Shown here piece by piece: positions 25,353-34,437 of a stretch of DNA of 64,000 nt. The stretch comes from Bacteroidales bacterium UBA5326. GTDB taxonomy: Bacteria > Bacteroidota > Bacteroidia > Bacteroidales > UBA932. Both the position numbers and the translations under genes were made by a program. Each line of letters opens with the position of its first letter. The first letter of the stretch is position 1. The stretch covers positions 82,007 to 146,006 of the forward strand of contig DHQY01000013.1 of assembly GCA_002408205.1 (NCBI GenBank). The letters are read 5' to 3'. The notes beneath the pieces are model-generated. The model ran no database searches, was not told the DNA's origin, and worked only from the letters and a program-made list of their open reading frames with translations.

Positions 25353-26855
25353 TCAGGCTTCTCGCTTGGTTTCTTTAAGAATTACGTCGTGAGCACCGCC
25401 TTCAATAATGCTGGTAGAAGAAACCATGGTGATTTTGGCCGTATCCTTTAACTCCGCTATGGACAAAGCGCCGCAGCTGCACATGGTCGATTTTATCTTG
25501 CCCAGTGTAATATCTACGTTGTCTTTGAGTTTACCGGCATAAGGCACGTAGCTGTCCACTCCTTCCTCAAACTTAAGGGAAGCGTTACCGCCCATATCGT
25601 AACGTTGCCAGTTCCGGGCCCGGTTAGATCCTTCGCCCCAATATTCCTTGACATAATTTCCTCCCACAAGGAGTTTCTTTGTAGGACTCTCGTCAAAGCG
25701 GGCAAAATACCTTCCCATCATCAGGAAATCGGCTCCCATGGCCAGTGCAAGTACCATGTGGTAATCCTGGACAATGCCTCCGTCGGAGCAAATAGGGATG
25801 TATACTCCGTGCTTTTTATAGTATTTGTCGCGGGCAGCAGCCACCTCAATCAGAGCCGTTGCCTGGCCTCTGCCAATTCCTTTCTGTTCCCTGGTAATGC
25901 AAATGGATCCGCCGCCAATACCTACCTTAATAAAGTCGGCCCCGGATTCGGCCAGGTAATTAAATCCTTCTTCATCTACCACATTGCCCGCACCAATTTT
26001 AACTGCAGAACCGTAATTTTCCCTGACAAACTGAATGGTTTCTTTTTGCCATTCCGAGAAACCGTCCGAGGAGTCAATACACATGACATCCATTCCGGCT
26101 TCCAGCAGTTTGGGGATACGTTCCCTGTAATCGCGGGTGTTGATCCCCGCCCCTACCAAAAGACGCTTATGGTCGTCAAGAAGTTCGTAGGGATTATCCT
26201 TATGGTTGTCATAATCTTTTCTGAACACAAAGTACTTCATGCACTGGTCCTCGTCAATAACCGGAAGTGCATTGATTTTCTTGTTCCAGATGATATCGTT
26301 GGCCTCGTCCAGTGATATTCCGTATGAACCGGTGACCAACCTGGAGAATGGGGTCATAAAATCCCTCACCTTTTTGTCCGGGGAGTCCTTGCCCGGCCTA
26401 TAGTCGCGACTGGTAACAAGGCCCAGTAATTTACCCCCCGAGGTGCCGTCGTGCGTAATAGCAATCGTCGAAAAACCCGTCCTTTCCTTGAGAGCCATAA
26501 TATCCGCCAGGGTGTGTTCCGGAGTCAGGTTGGCATCACTGACCACAAAGCCTGCTTTGAATTTCTTGACCTTCCTGACCATCTCGGCCTGGTCTTCTAT
26601 GGATTGAGAACCAAAAATAAAAGAAAGACCTCCGTTTCTTGCCAGAGCAATGGCCAGATTTGAATCCGATACAGATTGCATGATGGCCGATACAAAAGGA
26701 ATATTCAATACTATATCGGGACGTTTTCCTTTTGAAAATTTAACCAGAGGAGTCTGTAAATTGATCTTATCCGGGGTACATTCTTTGGCGGTAAGGCCTG
26801 GAATGAGCAGGTACTCATTGAATGTTCTGGAGATATCATCGACTATTTGTGCCAT
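25353..26855 (-). CDS. guaB: IMP dehydrogenase (divergent, roughly 500-aa form with CBS pair)
   Basis: ATG 26855 (MAQIVDDISRTFNEYLLIPG) is preferred over an upstream GTG at 26876 that overlaps the previous gene; length 500 aa. The catalytic loop is GIGGGSICITREQKGIG with nucleophile Cys319 and the IMPDH Thr-Arg after it. A CBS pair lies at about residues 95-215. The mobile flap region has NRARNWQRYDMGG. The enzyme oxidises IMP to XMP in guanine-nucleotide synthesis using NAD. The N-terminus (LLIPGLTAKECTPDKINLQT) belongs to the form seen in clostridia and kinetoplastids rather than the common guaB N-terminus, so it may be a second or acquired copy. It lies 17 bp after the GH43-like gene. Confidence 0.88.
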   Translation of the reverse strand: MAQIVDDISRTFNEYLLIPGLTAKECTPDKINLQTPLVKFSKGKRPDIVLNIPFVSAIMQSVSDSNLAIALARNGGLSFIFGSQSIEDQAEMVRKVKKFKAGFVVSDANLTPEHTLADIMALKERTGFSTIAITHDGTSGGKLLGLVTSRDYRPGKDSPDKKVRDFMTPFSRLVTGSYGISLDEANDIIWNKKINALPVIDEDQCMKYFVFRKDYDNHKDNPYELLDDHKRLLVGAGINTRDYRERIPKLLEAGMDVMCIDSSDGFSEWQKETIQFVRENYGSAVKIGAGNVVDEEGFNYLAESGADFIKVGIGGGSICITREQKGIGRGQATALIEVAAARDKYYKKHGVYIPICSDGGIVQDYHMVLALAMGADFLMMGRYFARFDESPTKKLLVGGNYVKEYWGEGSNRARNWQRYDMGGNASLKFEEGVDSYVPYAGKLKDNVDITLGKIKSTMCSCGALSIAELKDTAKITMVSSTSIIEGGAHDVILKETKREA

Positions 26856-26872
26856 AAACAGATTTTTTGAGT

Positions 26873-28585
26873 TCACAAAGGTAATGAATAACCGTTCTCA
26901 TTAAAAGCGTCAATGGTAAAATAGTAATCGTAACGGGCATTCAGACTGTTTATGGTAAGAGAAGTATCCTGATATACCATATAGTTCATATACAAACGGG
27001 TACTGTCAATACCGTACCTGATGATATAGCCGGTGGCATTTTCCGGGCGGTTCCAGGTAAGATGCACTTTTCTGCGGTCAAAGGTATCACGTACGGCTTT
27101 CAAACCGGTCACTCTGTCCGGGGTAGTTCCCTGTCCTTTCCCGAAAACCCTGAACCCGCTCAAAGCAAAAGCACCTCCAGGGATCTGAATATTTATTATT
27201 CTGAGATACCTGCATTCCACCTTCTCTTCTAACTGTGTATAGTCATGTGAGCGGTCCGCTCCTCCCTTAGATTTATCAATCAACGTTTTCCAGTTGATCT
27301 TATCTTTTGAATACTCTATGATATACCTATAGCATAAACCTTCCTGTCTGCCATAGATGCCCGTATCATGTTCTGCAAAGTTCACCTGGACGGCATATAC
27401 GGCACAGGTATTGGACAAATCCAGCAAAGCATATACTCCTTCATTTCCACTTTTTGCGGCCCAGTACGTACGGATATCCTCGTCTGTCATATAGGAAGCC
27501 GGTAACGAATCCACGAAGGAAGATACCTCCACCGGTTTATTGTATGAGAGCAACATCCATCCGGGGAAAATATCTTCAAAAGTATTGATTTTCTTATGGG
27601 GCAGGATATAAGGATAATCGCCAAAACGGGTATCGCAATACATTGTGCCTTCATCGTCTGTAAATACGGGAAACAAACCAAGTCGCCGCTCGAACATATG
27701 TTTTTGTGAGATGGTCATGGTACCTATGTGCCACAGATTTCCGTAACGGTCAGCAAAAGTGCTTCCATGGCCCGCTCCGGCAGCAAAGCCCTCGGGCTTA
27801 CAGGCAAACGGATTGAGCTTTTGTAAAACAAAGGGGCCCAGGGGACAGTCCGAGACATACACGCCGTCTGAGTAACTTTTATATTCCGTTCCCGGTCCGG
27901 CATACTGAAGGTAGTATTTCCCGTTGATCTTATTCATCCAGGCTCCTTCAATCCACGGCATCCGCTCTGTGATTGTATTATAGTCTCCGGGTACTTCCCA
28001 GCCATGCTCACCGGAATTTGCAGCAATTAGTTCCAGCGGCTTGCCCAAAAAGCGAAAATGATTGTTGTAATCCACTTCGACTCCGTACAGGGGATGGCTG
28101 TCCGAACACCCCCAATACAGATAAAGCCTGTTGTCATCGTCCAGAAAAAACGCCGGATCCCATATCGGCCGCTCCAGTTCTTCCACAGCAATTATCCACT
28201 TTCCTTCCAGTGGATGAGCGCTCTTATATACCGTACTCCGCTCATTTGACGAAGCCAGAAAGTAAAGGGTATCGTTCAGTGCGACGGCCGTTGGCGCATA
28301 TTCCTCGGCCGGTATCTGTGTTGTTTCAATAAATATCCATTCCGCTAAATCTTTGGAATGCCAGTACCCGCCGGACTTGGAAGCAAAAAGGTAGTATCTG
28401 TCACGAAACCATACAACAGTGGGATCGGCGGCCTCGCGTCGTGAAGGTTTATCTATACAAAAACGATAGCTCAGATCCATTGGATTGCACAAGGTCGTCA
28501 CTTCCGGAGTGTCATTAGACTGACAGGAGTAACAGCCCGGAAGCAAAAGCGCCGGAATAAGAAAGAGAATAAAAAGATGTTTCAT
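26873..28585 (-). CDS. GH43-like (five-bladed propeller) lipoprotein with discoidin and fibronectin III domains
   Basis: ATG 28585 is chosen because it opens a lipoprotein signal (MKHLFILFLIPALLLPGCYS, lipobox LPGC); it gives 570 aa. The N-terminal two-thirds is a GH43/GH-F-type beta-propeller (AADPTVVWFRDRYYLFASKS, RPIWDPAFFLDDD, MPWIEGAWMNKINGKYYLQY), with Asp, Asp and Glu in the expected places. An F5/8 type C (discoidin) domain follows at about 370-480 (YIIEYSKDKINWKTL, CRYLRIINIQIPGGAFALSG) and an FN3 domain ends the protein. It probably cleaves alpha-L-arabinosides or beta-xylosides at the surface. It sits at the end of a same-strand run with a cupin and an ABC exporter, an unusual setting for a glycosidase. 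Confidence 0.82.
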   Translation of the reverse strand: MKHLFILFLIPALLLPGCYSCQSNDTPEVTTLCNPMDLSYRFCIDKPSRREAADPTVVWFRDRYYLFASKSGGYWHSKDLAEWIFIETTQIPAEEYAPTAVALNDTLYFLASSNERSTVYKSAHPLEGKWIIAVEELERPIWDPAFFLDDDNRLYLYWGCSDSHPLYGVEVDYNNHFRFLGKPLELIAANSGEHGWEVPGDYNTITERMPWIEGAWMNKINGKYYLQYAGPGTEYKSYSDGVYVSDCPLGPFVLQKLNPFACKPEGFAAGAGHGSTFADRYGNLWHIGTMTISQKHMFERRLGLFPVFTDDEGTMYCDTRFGDYPYILPHKKINTFEDIFPGWMLLSYNKPVEVSSFVDSLPASYMTDEDIRTYWAAKSGNEGVYALLDLSNTCAVYAVQVNFAEHDTGIYGRQEGLCYRYIIEYSKDKINWKTLIDKSKGGADRSHDYTQLEEKVECRYLRIINIQIPGGAFALSGFRVFGKGQGTTPDRVTGLKAVRDTFDRRKVHLTWNRPENATGYIIRYGIDSTRLYMNYMVYQDTSLTINSLNARYDYYFTIDAFNENGYSLPL

Positions 28586-28598
28586 ATCCACAGGCAAA

Positions 28599-29012
28599 TT
28601 ATTTACGTGTAGACAACGGCACCTCTTTTCCTCCAAAATATACCACAAACAATTCAACGTCTTCTTTCCCGTTATTCATTCCATTGTGGTAAATGTTAAT
28701 CATTTCCACAAAAGAGTCATTCTCATTAAACTGCAGTTTTCTGCCATCTTCCGTTTCAAGTGTTACAGTTCCCTTTAACACATAAGCAACCAGGGGAAAA
28801 TCATGTTTATGCCAGCCTGTTGATGTACCCGCGGGTATTATTGCCCTGACTACCGTAATCTGGTCGTTATCATAGTGAGGGTAGACAATCTTTTGTCCAA
28901 TGGATGTGGTATCGGTCTTAAGCAATTGTTCAATAACAATGCTTTTGTCGTACTGTGCATGAGCTGCCAGGCACACTAAAACGGCCAGGGCCGTTAAAAT
29001 TGTTTTTTTCAT
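28599..29012 (-). CDS. exported cupin-domain protein
   Basis: ATG 29012 opens a signal peptide (MKKTILTALAVLVCLAAHAQ); an upstream ATG at 29030 overlaps the permease stop as ATGA and would add six residues. The 137-aa product carries the small cupin barrel with the metal-binding HxH (GWHKHDFPLVAYVLKGTV) and a second histidine motif (MINIYHNGMNNGKEDVELF). Such proteins are commonly annotated as cupins, and some have quercetinase-like or regulatory functions. The substrate is not known. Coupling to the ABC exporter suggests joint expression. Confidence 0.75.
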   Translation of the reverse strand: MKKTILTALAVLVCLAAHAQYDKSIVIEQLLKTDTTSIGQKIVYPHYDNDQITVVRAIIPAGTSTGWHKHDFPLVAYVLKGTVTLETEDGRKLQFNENDSFVEMINIYHNGMNNGKEDVELFVVYFGGKEVPLSTRK

Positions 29013-29026
29013 ATATAGTTTGTCGT

Positions 29027-29755
29027 TCATAAGTTCATTTTTTTGTTAAAAAAGAATATTGATAAAAAGAAGAACAGAATAGCATAACCGGTTACAATCA
29101 GTAAATGAGCCCATATATTATCCGGACGTCCTGACAATATGATTCTTGACGCCTCAATGGCATGAGAAAAGGGTAATACGTCCGTAACGCTCTTAATATT
29201 TTTACCCAGAACATTTAAGTCCATCCAGGCACCGCCCAGCATGGCGCTTGAAATGATGTATATGTTGCCCAGCGCAACTACCTGGTTCTCATTGCATAAG
29301 GTTCCAAGAAATACGCCAATAAATGAAGAGAAAATAATAAATGGCAGGAAAGATAAAAAAGTAAAAAGAAGGTTCCATGAGAGTGGAATCCCGACTAATA
29401 ATCCGGTAAGTAAACAACAGACAGCTATAATGAATGAGACCGGCAAACTGGGGAAAAAGTAGCCGAAAATATAATCTCTCGATTTTAATGGCGATATGAA
29501 CAATCGTGTTAAAAAGGACGAGCTTTTATCCTTTGCAATCAATAATCCAATAAACATTGTGGTAAAAGTAAATCCGAATACGGTTACACCCGGGACAATG
29601 TTAACAGAATTAAACACTTCTATGGGAGCATTTTTAGAAATAATGTAAAATAAAACAATTAAAAAAACAGGCAATAAAACACCTAACACCAAAGACAAAG
29701 GATCCCTGAGAATTTCTTTGGAGTTTCGTTTGGCAAGCCAGGCAGCCTTCATCAT
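29027..29755 (-). CDS. ABC-2-type transporter permease
   Basis: This 242-aa protein has six membrane helices and the ABC-2 layout: a cytoplasmic N-terminus (MMKAAWLAKRNSKEILRDPL), a long first loop, then FGFTFTTMFIGLLIAKDKSSS and a final LLIVTGYAILFFFLSIFFF. Its start overlaps the ATPase stop by 4 bp, so the pair is translated together. The exported substrate cannot be inferred; drug or lipid export is typical for this family. Confidence 0.85.
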   Translation of the reverse strand: MMKAAWLAKRNSKEILRDPLSLVLGVLLPVFLIVLFYIISKNAPIEVFNSVNIVPGVTVFGFTFTTMFIGLLIAKDKSSSFLTRLFISPLKSRDYIFGYFFPSLPVSFIIAVCCLLTGLLVGIPLSWNLLFTFLSFLPFIIFSSFIGVFLGTLCNENQVVALGNIYIISSAMLGGAWMDLNVLGKNIKSVTDVLPFSHAIEASRIILSGRPDNIWAHLLIVTGYAILFFFLSIFFFNKKMNL

Positions 29756-30474
29756 ATTATCTCCCTTTCATTAAGTAAGATGAACGCATTTTCCAATGTA
29801 TCGGCGCCTGTTTGATCAAGTAATTCGCCAACAGTTCCTATGGCCTTAATGCGCCCTTTATACATGATCGCCACTCTGTCCGACAAAGCTTCGGCTTCTT
29901 CCAGGTAGTGCGTTGTAAGAATAATGGTCTTCTTTCCTTTTAGTTGCCGGATGATAGCCCATAACTCCCTTCGCGCAATAACATCCAGGCCCAAAGTGGG
30001 TTCATCCAGAAAAAGGATTTCAGGTTCGGTTATTAAAGCCATTGCAACGCTTAATCGACGTTGCATTCCGCCTGAAAGTAACCGGGCTTTTTTCTTGCGT
30101 ACATCCGAAAGGTTAAAAGCGGCAACCATTTCATCTGCCTTTTGCGGAATATCATGTCTGGAAAATCCATATATACCGGCAATCATTTTAAGGTTCTCAA
30201 TAACATTCAGATTGGGAGCAATAGCTGTTTCCTGCGGCGAAACATTTATTCTTTGTTTAATGTATTGTGCATCCTTAATCAAATGCTTATTCATGATGGT
30301 TGCTTCTCCCGTAGTGGGTCTCATCAGGCAGGAAAGCATCTTTATTGTTGTGGTTTTTCCGGCTCCGTTCAGCCCAAGGAGAGAAAACAATTCTCCCCGT
30401 GCAATGAACAGGTTCAAATCATCTACAGCAACAACATCCCCGAACTTCTTTGTTAAGTGTTTTGCCTCAATCAT
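29752..30474 (-). CDS. ABC transporter ATP-binding protein
   Basis: This 240-aa protein has Walker A LNGAGKTTTIKML, the signature LLSGGMQRRLSVAMAL, Walker B EILFLDEPTLGLD and the H-loop TTHYLEEAEALSD. This is the DrrA/NodI-like subtype that works with ABC-2 permeases. It lies 30 bp downstream of the large histidine kinase gene on the same strand, so the kinase may control or be transcribed with this exporter. Confidence 0.92.
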   Translation of the reverse strand: MIEAKHLTKKFGDVVAVDDLNLFIARGELFSLLGLNGAGKTTTIKMLSCLMRPTTGEATIMNKHLIKDAQYIKQRINVSPQETAIAPNLNVIENLKMIAGIYGFSRHDIPQKADEMVAAFNLSDVRKKKARLLSGGMQRRLSVAMALITEPEILFLDEPTLGLDVIARRELWAIIRQLKGKKTIILTTHYLEEAEALSDRVAIMYKGRIKAIGTVGELLDQTGADTLENAFILLNEREII

Positions 30475-30504
30475 ATCACATTGACAGTATTTATCCGCTG
30501 TTCT

Positions 30505-33500
30505 TTATATCATTTGCTCCAAAATGCGCAAAACATGTTTCCATTCGTCACTTAAACGAATCATGTGATCTTCCATACTGTTCAGTTTACCTTCTTTTGC
30601 CTCTTGCTCCATGAGTGAGGCAATTTTAGCCAGCTTACCGTAACGGGCCGTAAGCGCTCCACCTTTTATATAATGGGAAAGAGCCGCAATTTGGCGTGCA
30701 TCGCCAGAAATAACGGTCTTTTCCAGTGATTCTATTTTCGCAGCCATATCTGCTTTTGATACAATGATCATCTCTTCAACCATCTTACTGTCTCCTTCCA
30801 ATGCATCCAGGAATTCTTTATAATTGAAGTGAGTCCTTGGATCGTCAAAAGCACTCAAATATTTATACAGTAATTCTTCGAGTTTGTTCCTGTCGATGGG
30901 CTTGGGAAGGAACTCGTCCATGCCGCTGTCAATAGCTTTTTGCTGTTCTTCTTTTAAAGCACCTGCAGTTAGTGCAATAACAGGCAGACGGCCAATAACG
31001 TTATGGCTCGCTTCCCAGGCTCTGATCTCTTTAGTGGCCTCCAATCCGTCCATTTCAGGCATCTGAACATCCATAAGCACCATATCTACACGCTCCTTAC
31101 AGACCATTTCCACCGCCTGTTTCCCGTTTACGGCTTCCCTTACAAAAGCATCGGGCAGGATACTGTTGATATATGACTTAACCAACATCATGTTCATGGG
31201 TATGTCTTCGGCCACCAAAATAACCGGGTTATCGACAGTACTGTGTTTTTCTTTGTCTGGCACGCCGTTCTCATTACAGGCCTTCTTTTCCCTGACAGTA
31301 GTTTTTCCGTACATCGAGCGGATCTGATCATATAAAATATCTGCACTGATAGGTTTTACCATATGAAAACGAATCCCCAGTTCTTTACACTGCCCTCGTA
31401 ACGATTGTTCGTCCGAGGAACTGTGCAGCAGTATCAGGGGCATATTTTCCGGTTCGAGTTGTAATTTCTCACGTATCATCCGTATGACCGCACACCCGTC
31501 TATGTAAGGCATATGATAATCTATAATAAGCAAATCAAACAATTGGTTTTCCAGGAGCGTCAATGCGGAAAGTCCGTTGTCGCACTCCGTGCAGGAAACG
31601 CCCCAGTGTCTGAAATTTTCCACAAGTATCTTCCTGTTAGAGGCATTGTCATCTACAATTAGGACATTTTTAACGGGAAGAGGTCCGACATTACCCGGGT
31701 CTTCTTCGTGAAGAACCCGACAATCGGTCTCAATGGAAAAATAGAAAGTGCTTCCCTCGCCCCATTGACTCTCCATTTCAATGGCCGAGCCCATTTTTAC
31801 GGCCAGCAGATTGGATATGGTCAGGCCCAGGCCGGTACCGCCGTATTTACGGGTAGTGGAACTGTCTGCCTGTGTAAAAGCTTTAAACAATTTGCCCTGT
31901 TGAGCTTTTGTGATGCCTATTCCCGTATCACGCACATAAAATGTATATCTTCCCCGGCCAGGTTGCAACGGGGTAAATGTAACCTTCATTTCTACTTCTC
32001 CTTTTTCTGTAAACTTCACGGCATTGCTCAGCAGGTTGGTCAATACCTGTTTGAGCCTTACAGGATCTATAACGGCCATACAGGGAATGTCTGGAGGTAT
32101 ATTGAGCAGCAATTCCAGCTTTTTTTGAGAAGCATGGAACTTGATGATATCTATGGTCTCCTTCAACAACCTCACAATGTTAGTTTCTACGAGTTCAAGT
32201 TCAAGTTTTCCTGCCTCAATCTTAGAGAAATCCAATATATCGTTAATAATATCCAAAAGTGCTTTTCCGGAGGTATTCGCATTTATGGCATATTCTTTCT
32301 GAACATCATTCAAATGCGTTTTCAGTAAAAGATCTGTAAAACCTATTACTCCGTTCAGAGGAGTACGGATTTCGTGGCTCATATTGGCCAGAAATTCAGA
32401 TTTGGATTTGCTGGCCTTCTCTGCCTCCTCCTTTGCCTGTCTGAGCATTTTTCTGTTATCAATCTGTATCTGGACATTGTCCAATAATTCGGCAAATACA
32501 ACCAGTATCTGTCTTTCCCTTTCGGAAAAAACATGGTGCTCATTCACAAAATCAAACCCCACAAAGCCGGTAAGTTTCTTTTTGGTCCAGAGCGGCATAG
32601 TCAGGAGCGTTAGAACCTGCTGGTTTTCCAACAGTTTTCGCAGTGCATCGTCTGGAGGTAATTCGGCTGTATCGTATATAAACAGTTCTTTCCGTTCCTG
32701 GTGAGCTTTAATCAGCCGGGAAATGTATTCATTGGGGACCTCCTGCATGTTATCAATTTGGGGTATAATACCCTCGGCACACCATTCATAGGTATTTGTA
32801 AATGTGTTTTTATCAAAATCGTAACTGAATACATATGACCGATCCGCGCCAACGAATTCTCCCATAATTTGCAGGGCATTCATGATGGTTACATCTGCCT
32901 TTTCCAATGGCGTATTAATGAACGATTTTGCCATATCCACCAACAGAAGCAGTGTATTGTAATGTGCATGCTGCTCGGTAATGTCAATCATGTAAGTCAG
33001 GTAATATTTTGTATTCTGACTCTCAATAATTTCTGCAGACAAAATTCCATTCCTTAATTTGCCATTTCGCGTTCTTATGGTAATTTCCCGGTCCTTTATA
33101 CGGCCCCCTTTTTCCAACTTTGATGCTATTATCCGGGGCATTTCGCGGTTAGCAAAAAGATTCAAATCCATTATACTTTTACCAAACACCTCTTCTTTCT
33201 GGTACCCGAGCACATCCAAAAACGCATCGTTTACATCTTTGAACCGTCCGTCCGGATAGCCGTAAAGAGCCACTAGTGCAGGATTGTGACGGAACAGACG
33301 TTCAAAGCGTTCAAGAGCTTCCGTCTCCGAGGTGAGATTTTTGATCACACCAAAAATACAGTCTTCTTTATCCCACTTTCCAAGGGAAAGCCGTGTGTCC
33401 ACCGGAAACAGGGTGCCGTTTTTTCTCAAAATCGGAATAGCAACCGAGTCTCTTTTCCCCTTAAGGACAATGGATAACAATTTCTTAATTTCATCTACTT

Positions 33501-34395
33501 TACCGGGCGGGTGAATGCCAAGAAGTCCGATTTTTTTGAGTTCTTCCACAGTATAACCCGTTTCTGCGATGAATGCATTATTTGCATGAAGTATTCTCCC
33601 GTCCTTTTTCACTATTAGGACCATGTGATGCAGAGAATCAAAAAAGGTCCGAAAGTTGGCTTCGTTTGCTTCGAGCTTCTCCTGAAGTGATTTACGGATA
33701 GTAATATCTCTTGCCGCAGCATAGATAAGGTTGCCTTTCGGTTTAGAACGCCATTCAATGTAACGGTAACTGCCGTCGTGGCATCGGTAACGATTCACGA
33801 AATTCAATACTTCTTTGTCTTCTCTCAATTCGCCAAGCGCCTGTAACGTACTCTGCATATCGTCCGGATGGATATAATCCAGGAACTTATGCTTCAACAG
33901 CTCATCTATGGGATATCCCAGGACGGTTTCCCACTGTTTATTCAACTTGTAAAACGTTCCGTCCATACCGGTAATACACAGAAGATCCAGGTTCACTGAG
34001 AAAAAACCATCCATCTCTTCAGCCTGCTTTTTCTGCTGGGTAATGTCTGTAAACAAGGTTGTAAAAAATCCTTTTTCACTGGAAAATACCTGCACCTGAT
34101 ACCACCGTTCCAAAGAGTGGGAATATTGTTCGAAAGTCTTACCATCTCCGCTTAGGGCGACAGATCCATAGAAAGAGATCCAGTCAAAGGGATCATTTAT
34201 GATCTCGGGAAGGATTTCACGAACGGTTTTACCCACAATGTTCTTTGCTTCGAGCCCAATAATTGTTTCAAATGCCGGATTAACATTTATGAAACGGTAA
34301 TCTGTGGGAAGGCCGGCATCGTCAACAAGTATTTGATGATGTGCAATGGCAAAGGGGGAATGATAAATAATGTTTTTTGCAATTTGAGTTTCCAT
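30505..34395 (-). CDS. hybrid two-component sensor kinase: multiple PAS, GAF, HisKA, HATPase, two REC, HPt
   Basis: This 1296-aa protein has no obvious membrane helix, so it is probably cytoplasmic. Domains in order: four PAS modules (about 15-475), a GAF domain (about 480-650, ADRSYVFSYDFDKNTF), and HisKA with phospho-His in SHEIRTPLNGVIGF (about 670-735). HATPase follows with NLLSNAVKFTEKGE and GGTGLGLTISNLLA. Then come REC1 (VLIVDDNASNRKILVENF, DYHMPYIDG), REC2 (LVAEDIPMNMMLV, MDVQMPEMDGLEAT) and an HPt domain with LSHYIKGGA. This is a complete phosphorelay in one chain. A separate output regulator is not visible nearby. A perfect 11-bp inverted repeat ends at its start codon. Confidence 0.92.
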   Translation of the reverse strand: METQIAKNIIYHSPFAIAHHQILVDDAGLPTDYRFINVNPAFETIIGLEAKNIVGKTVREILPEIINDPFDWISFYGSVALSGDGKTFEQYSHSLERWYQVQVFSSEKGFFTTLFTDITQQKKQAEEMDGFFSVNLDLLCITGMDGTFYKLNKQWETVLGYPIDELLKHKFLDYIHPDDMQSTLQALGELREDKEVLNFVNRYRCHDGSYRYIEWRSKPKGNLIYAAARDITIRKSLQEKLEANEANFRTFFDSLHHMVLIVKKDGRILHANNAFIAETGYTVEELKKIGLLGIHPPGKVDEIKKLLSIVLKGKRDSVAIPILRKNGTLFPVDTRLSLGKWDKEDCIFGVIKNLTSETEALERFERLFRHNPALVALYGYPDGRFKDVNDAFLDVLGYQKEEVFGKSIMDLNLFANREMPRIIASKLEKGGRIKDREITIRTRNGKLRNGILSAEIIESQNTKYYLTYMIDITEQHAHYNTLLLLVDMAKSFINTPLEKADVTIMNALQIMGEFVGADRSYVFSYDFDKNTFTNTYEWCAEGIIPQIDNMQEVPNEYISRLIKAHQERKELFIYDTAELPPDDALRKLLENQQVLTLLTMPLWTKKKLTGFVGFDFVNEHHVFSERERQILVVFAELLDNVQIQIDNRKMLRQAKEEAEKASKSKSEFLANMSHEIRTPLNGVIGFTDLLLKTHLNDVQKEYAINANTSGKALLDIINDILDFSKIEAGKLELELVETNIVRLLKETIDIIKFHASQKKLELLLNIPPDIPCMAVIDPVRLKQVLTNLLSNAVKFTEKGEVEMKVTFTPLQPGRGRYTFYVRDTGIGITKAQQGKLFKAFTQADSSTTRKYGGTGLGLTISNLLAVKMGSAIEMESQWGEGSTFYFSIETDCRVLHEEDPGNVGPLPVKNVLIVDDNASNRKILVENFRHWGVSCTECDNGLSALTLLENQLFDLLIIDYHMPYIDGCAVIRMIREKLQLEPENMPLILLHSSSDEQSLRGQCKELGIRFHMVKPISADILYDQIRSMYGKTTVREKKACNENGVPDKEKHSTVDNPVILVAEDIPMNMMLVKSYINSILPDAFVREAVNGKQAVEMVCKERVDMVLMDVQMPEMDGLEATKEIRAWEASHNVIGRLPVIALTAGALKEEQQKAIDSGMDEFLPKPIDRNKLEELLYKYLSAFDDPRTHFNYKEFLDALEGDSKMVEEMIIVSKADMAAKIESLEKTVISGDARQIAALSHYIKGGALTARYGKLAKIASLMEQEAKEGKLNSMEDHMIRLSDEWKHVLRILEQMI

Positions 34396-34424
34396 AACTT
34401 TACGTTTGGCCTGACGTAAAGTTA
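34395..34424 (-). promoter_or_regulatory. Perfect inverted repeat abutting the histidine kinase start codon
   Basis: The arms TAACTTTACGT and ACGTAAAGTTA (11 bp, perfect) have an 8-bp loop. On the minus strand the last base of the second arm is the A of the kinase ATG at 34395, so an RNA hairpin would hold the region where ribosomes bind. No T-run follows, so it is not a normal terminator. It may be an operator or a translational control hairpin. Confidence 0.6.
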
Positions 34425-34437
34425 ATTATATTATCGA

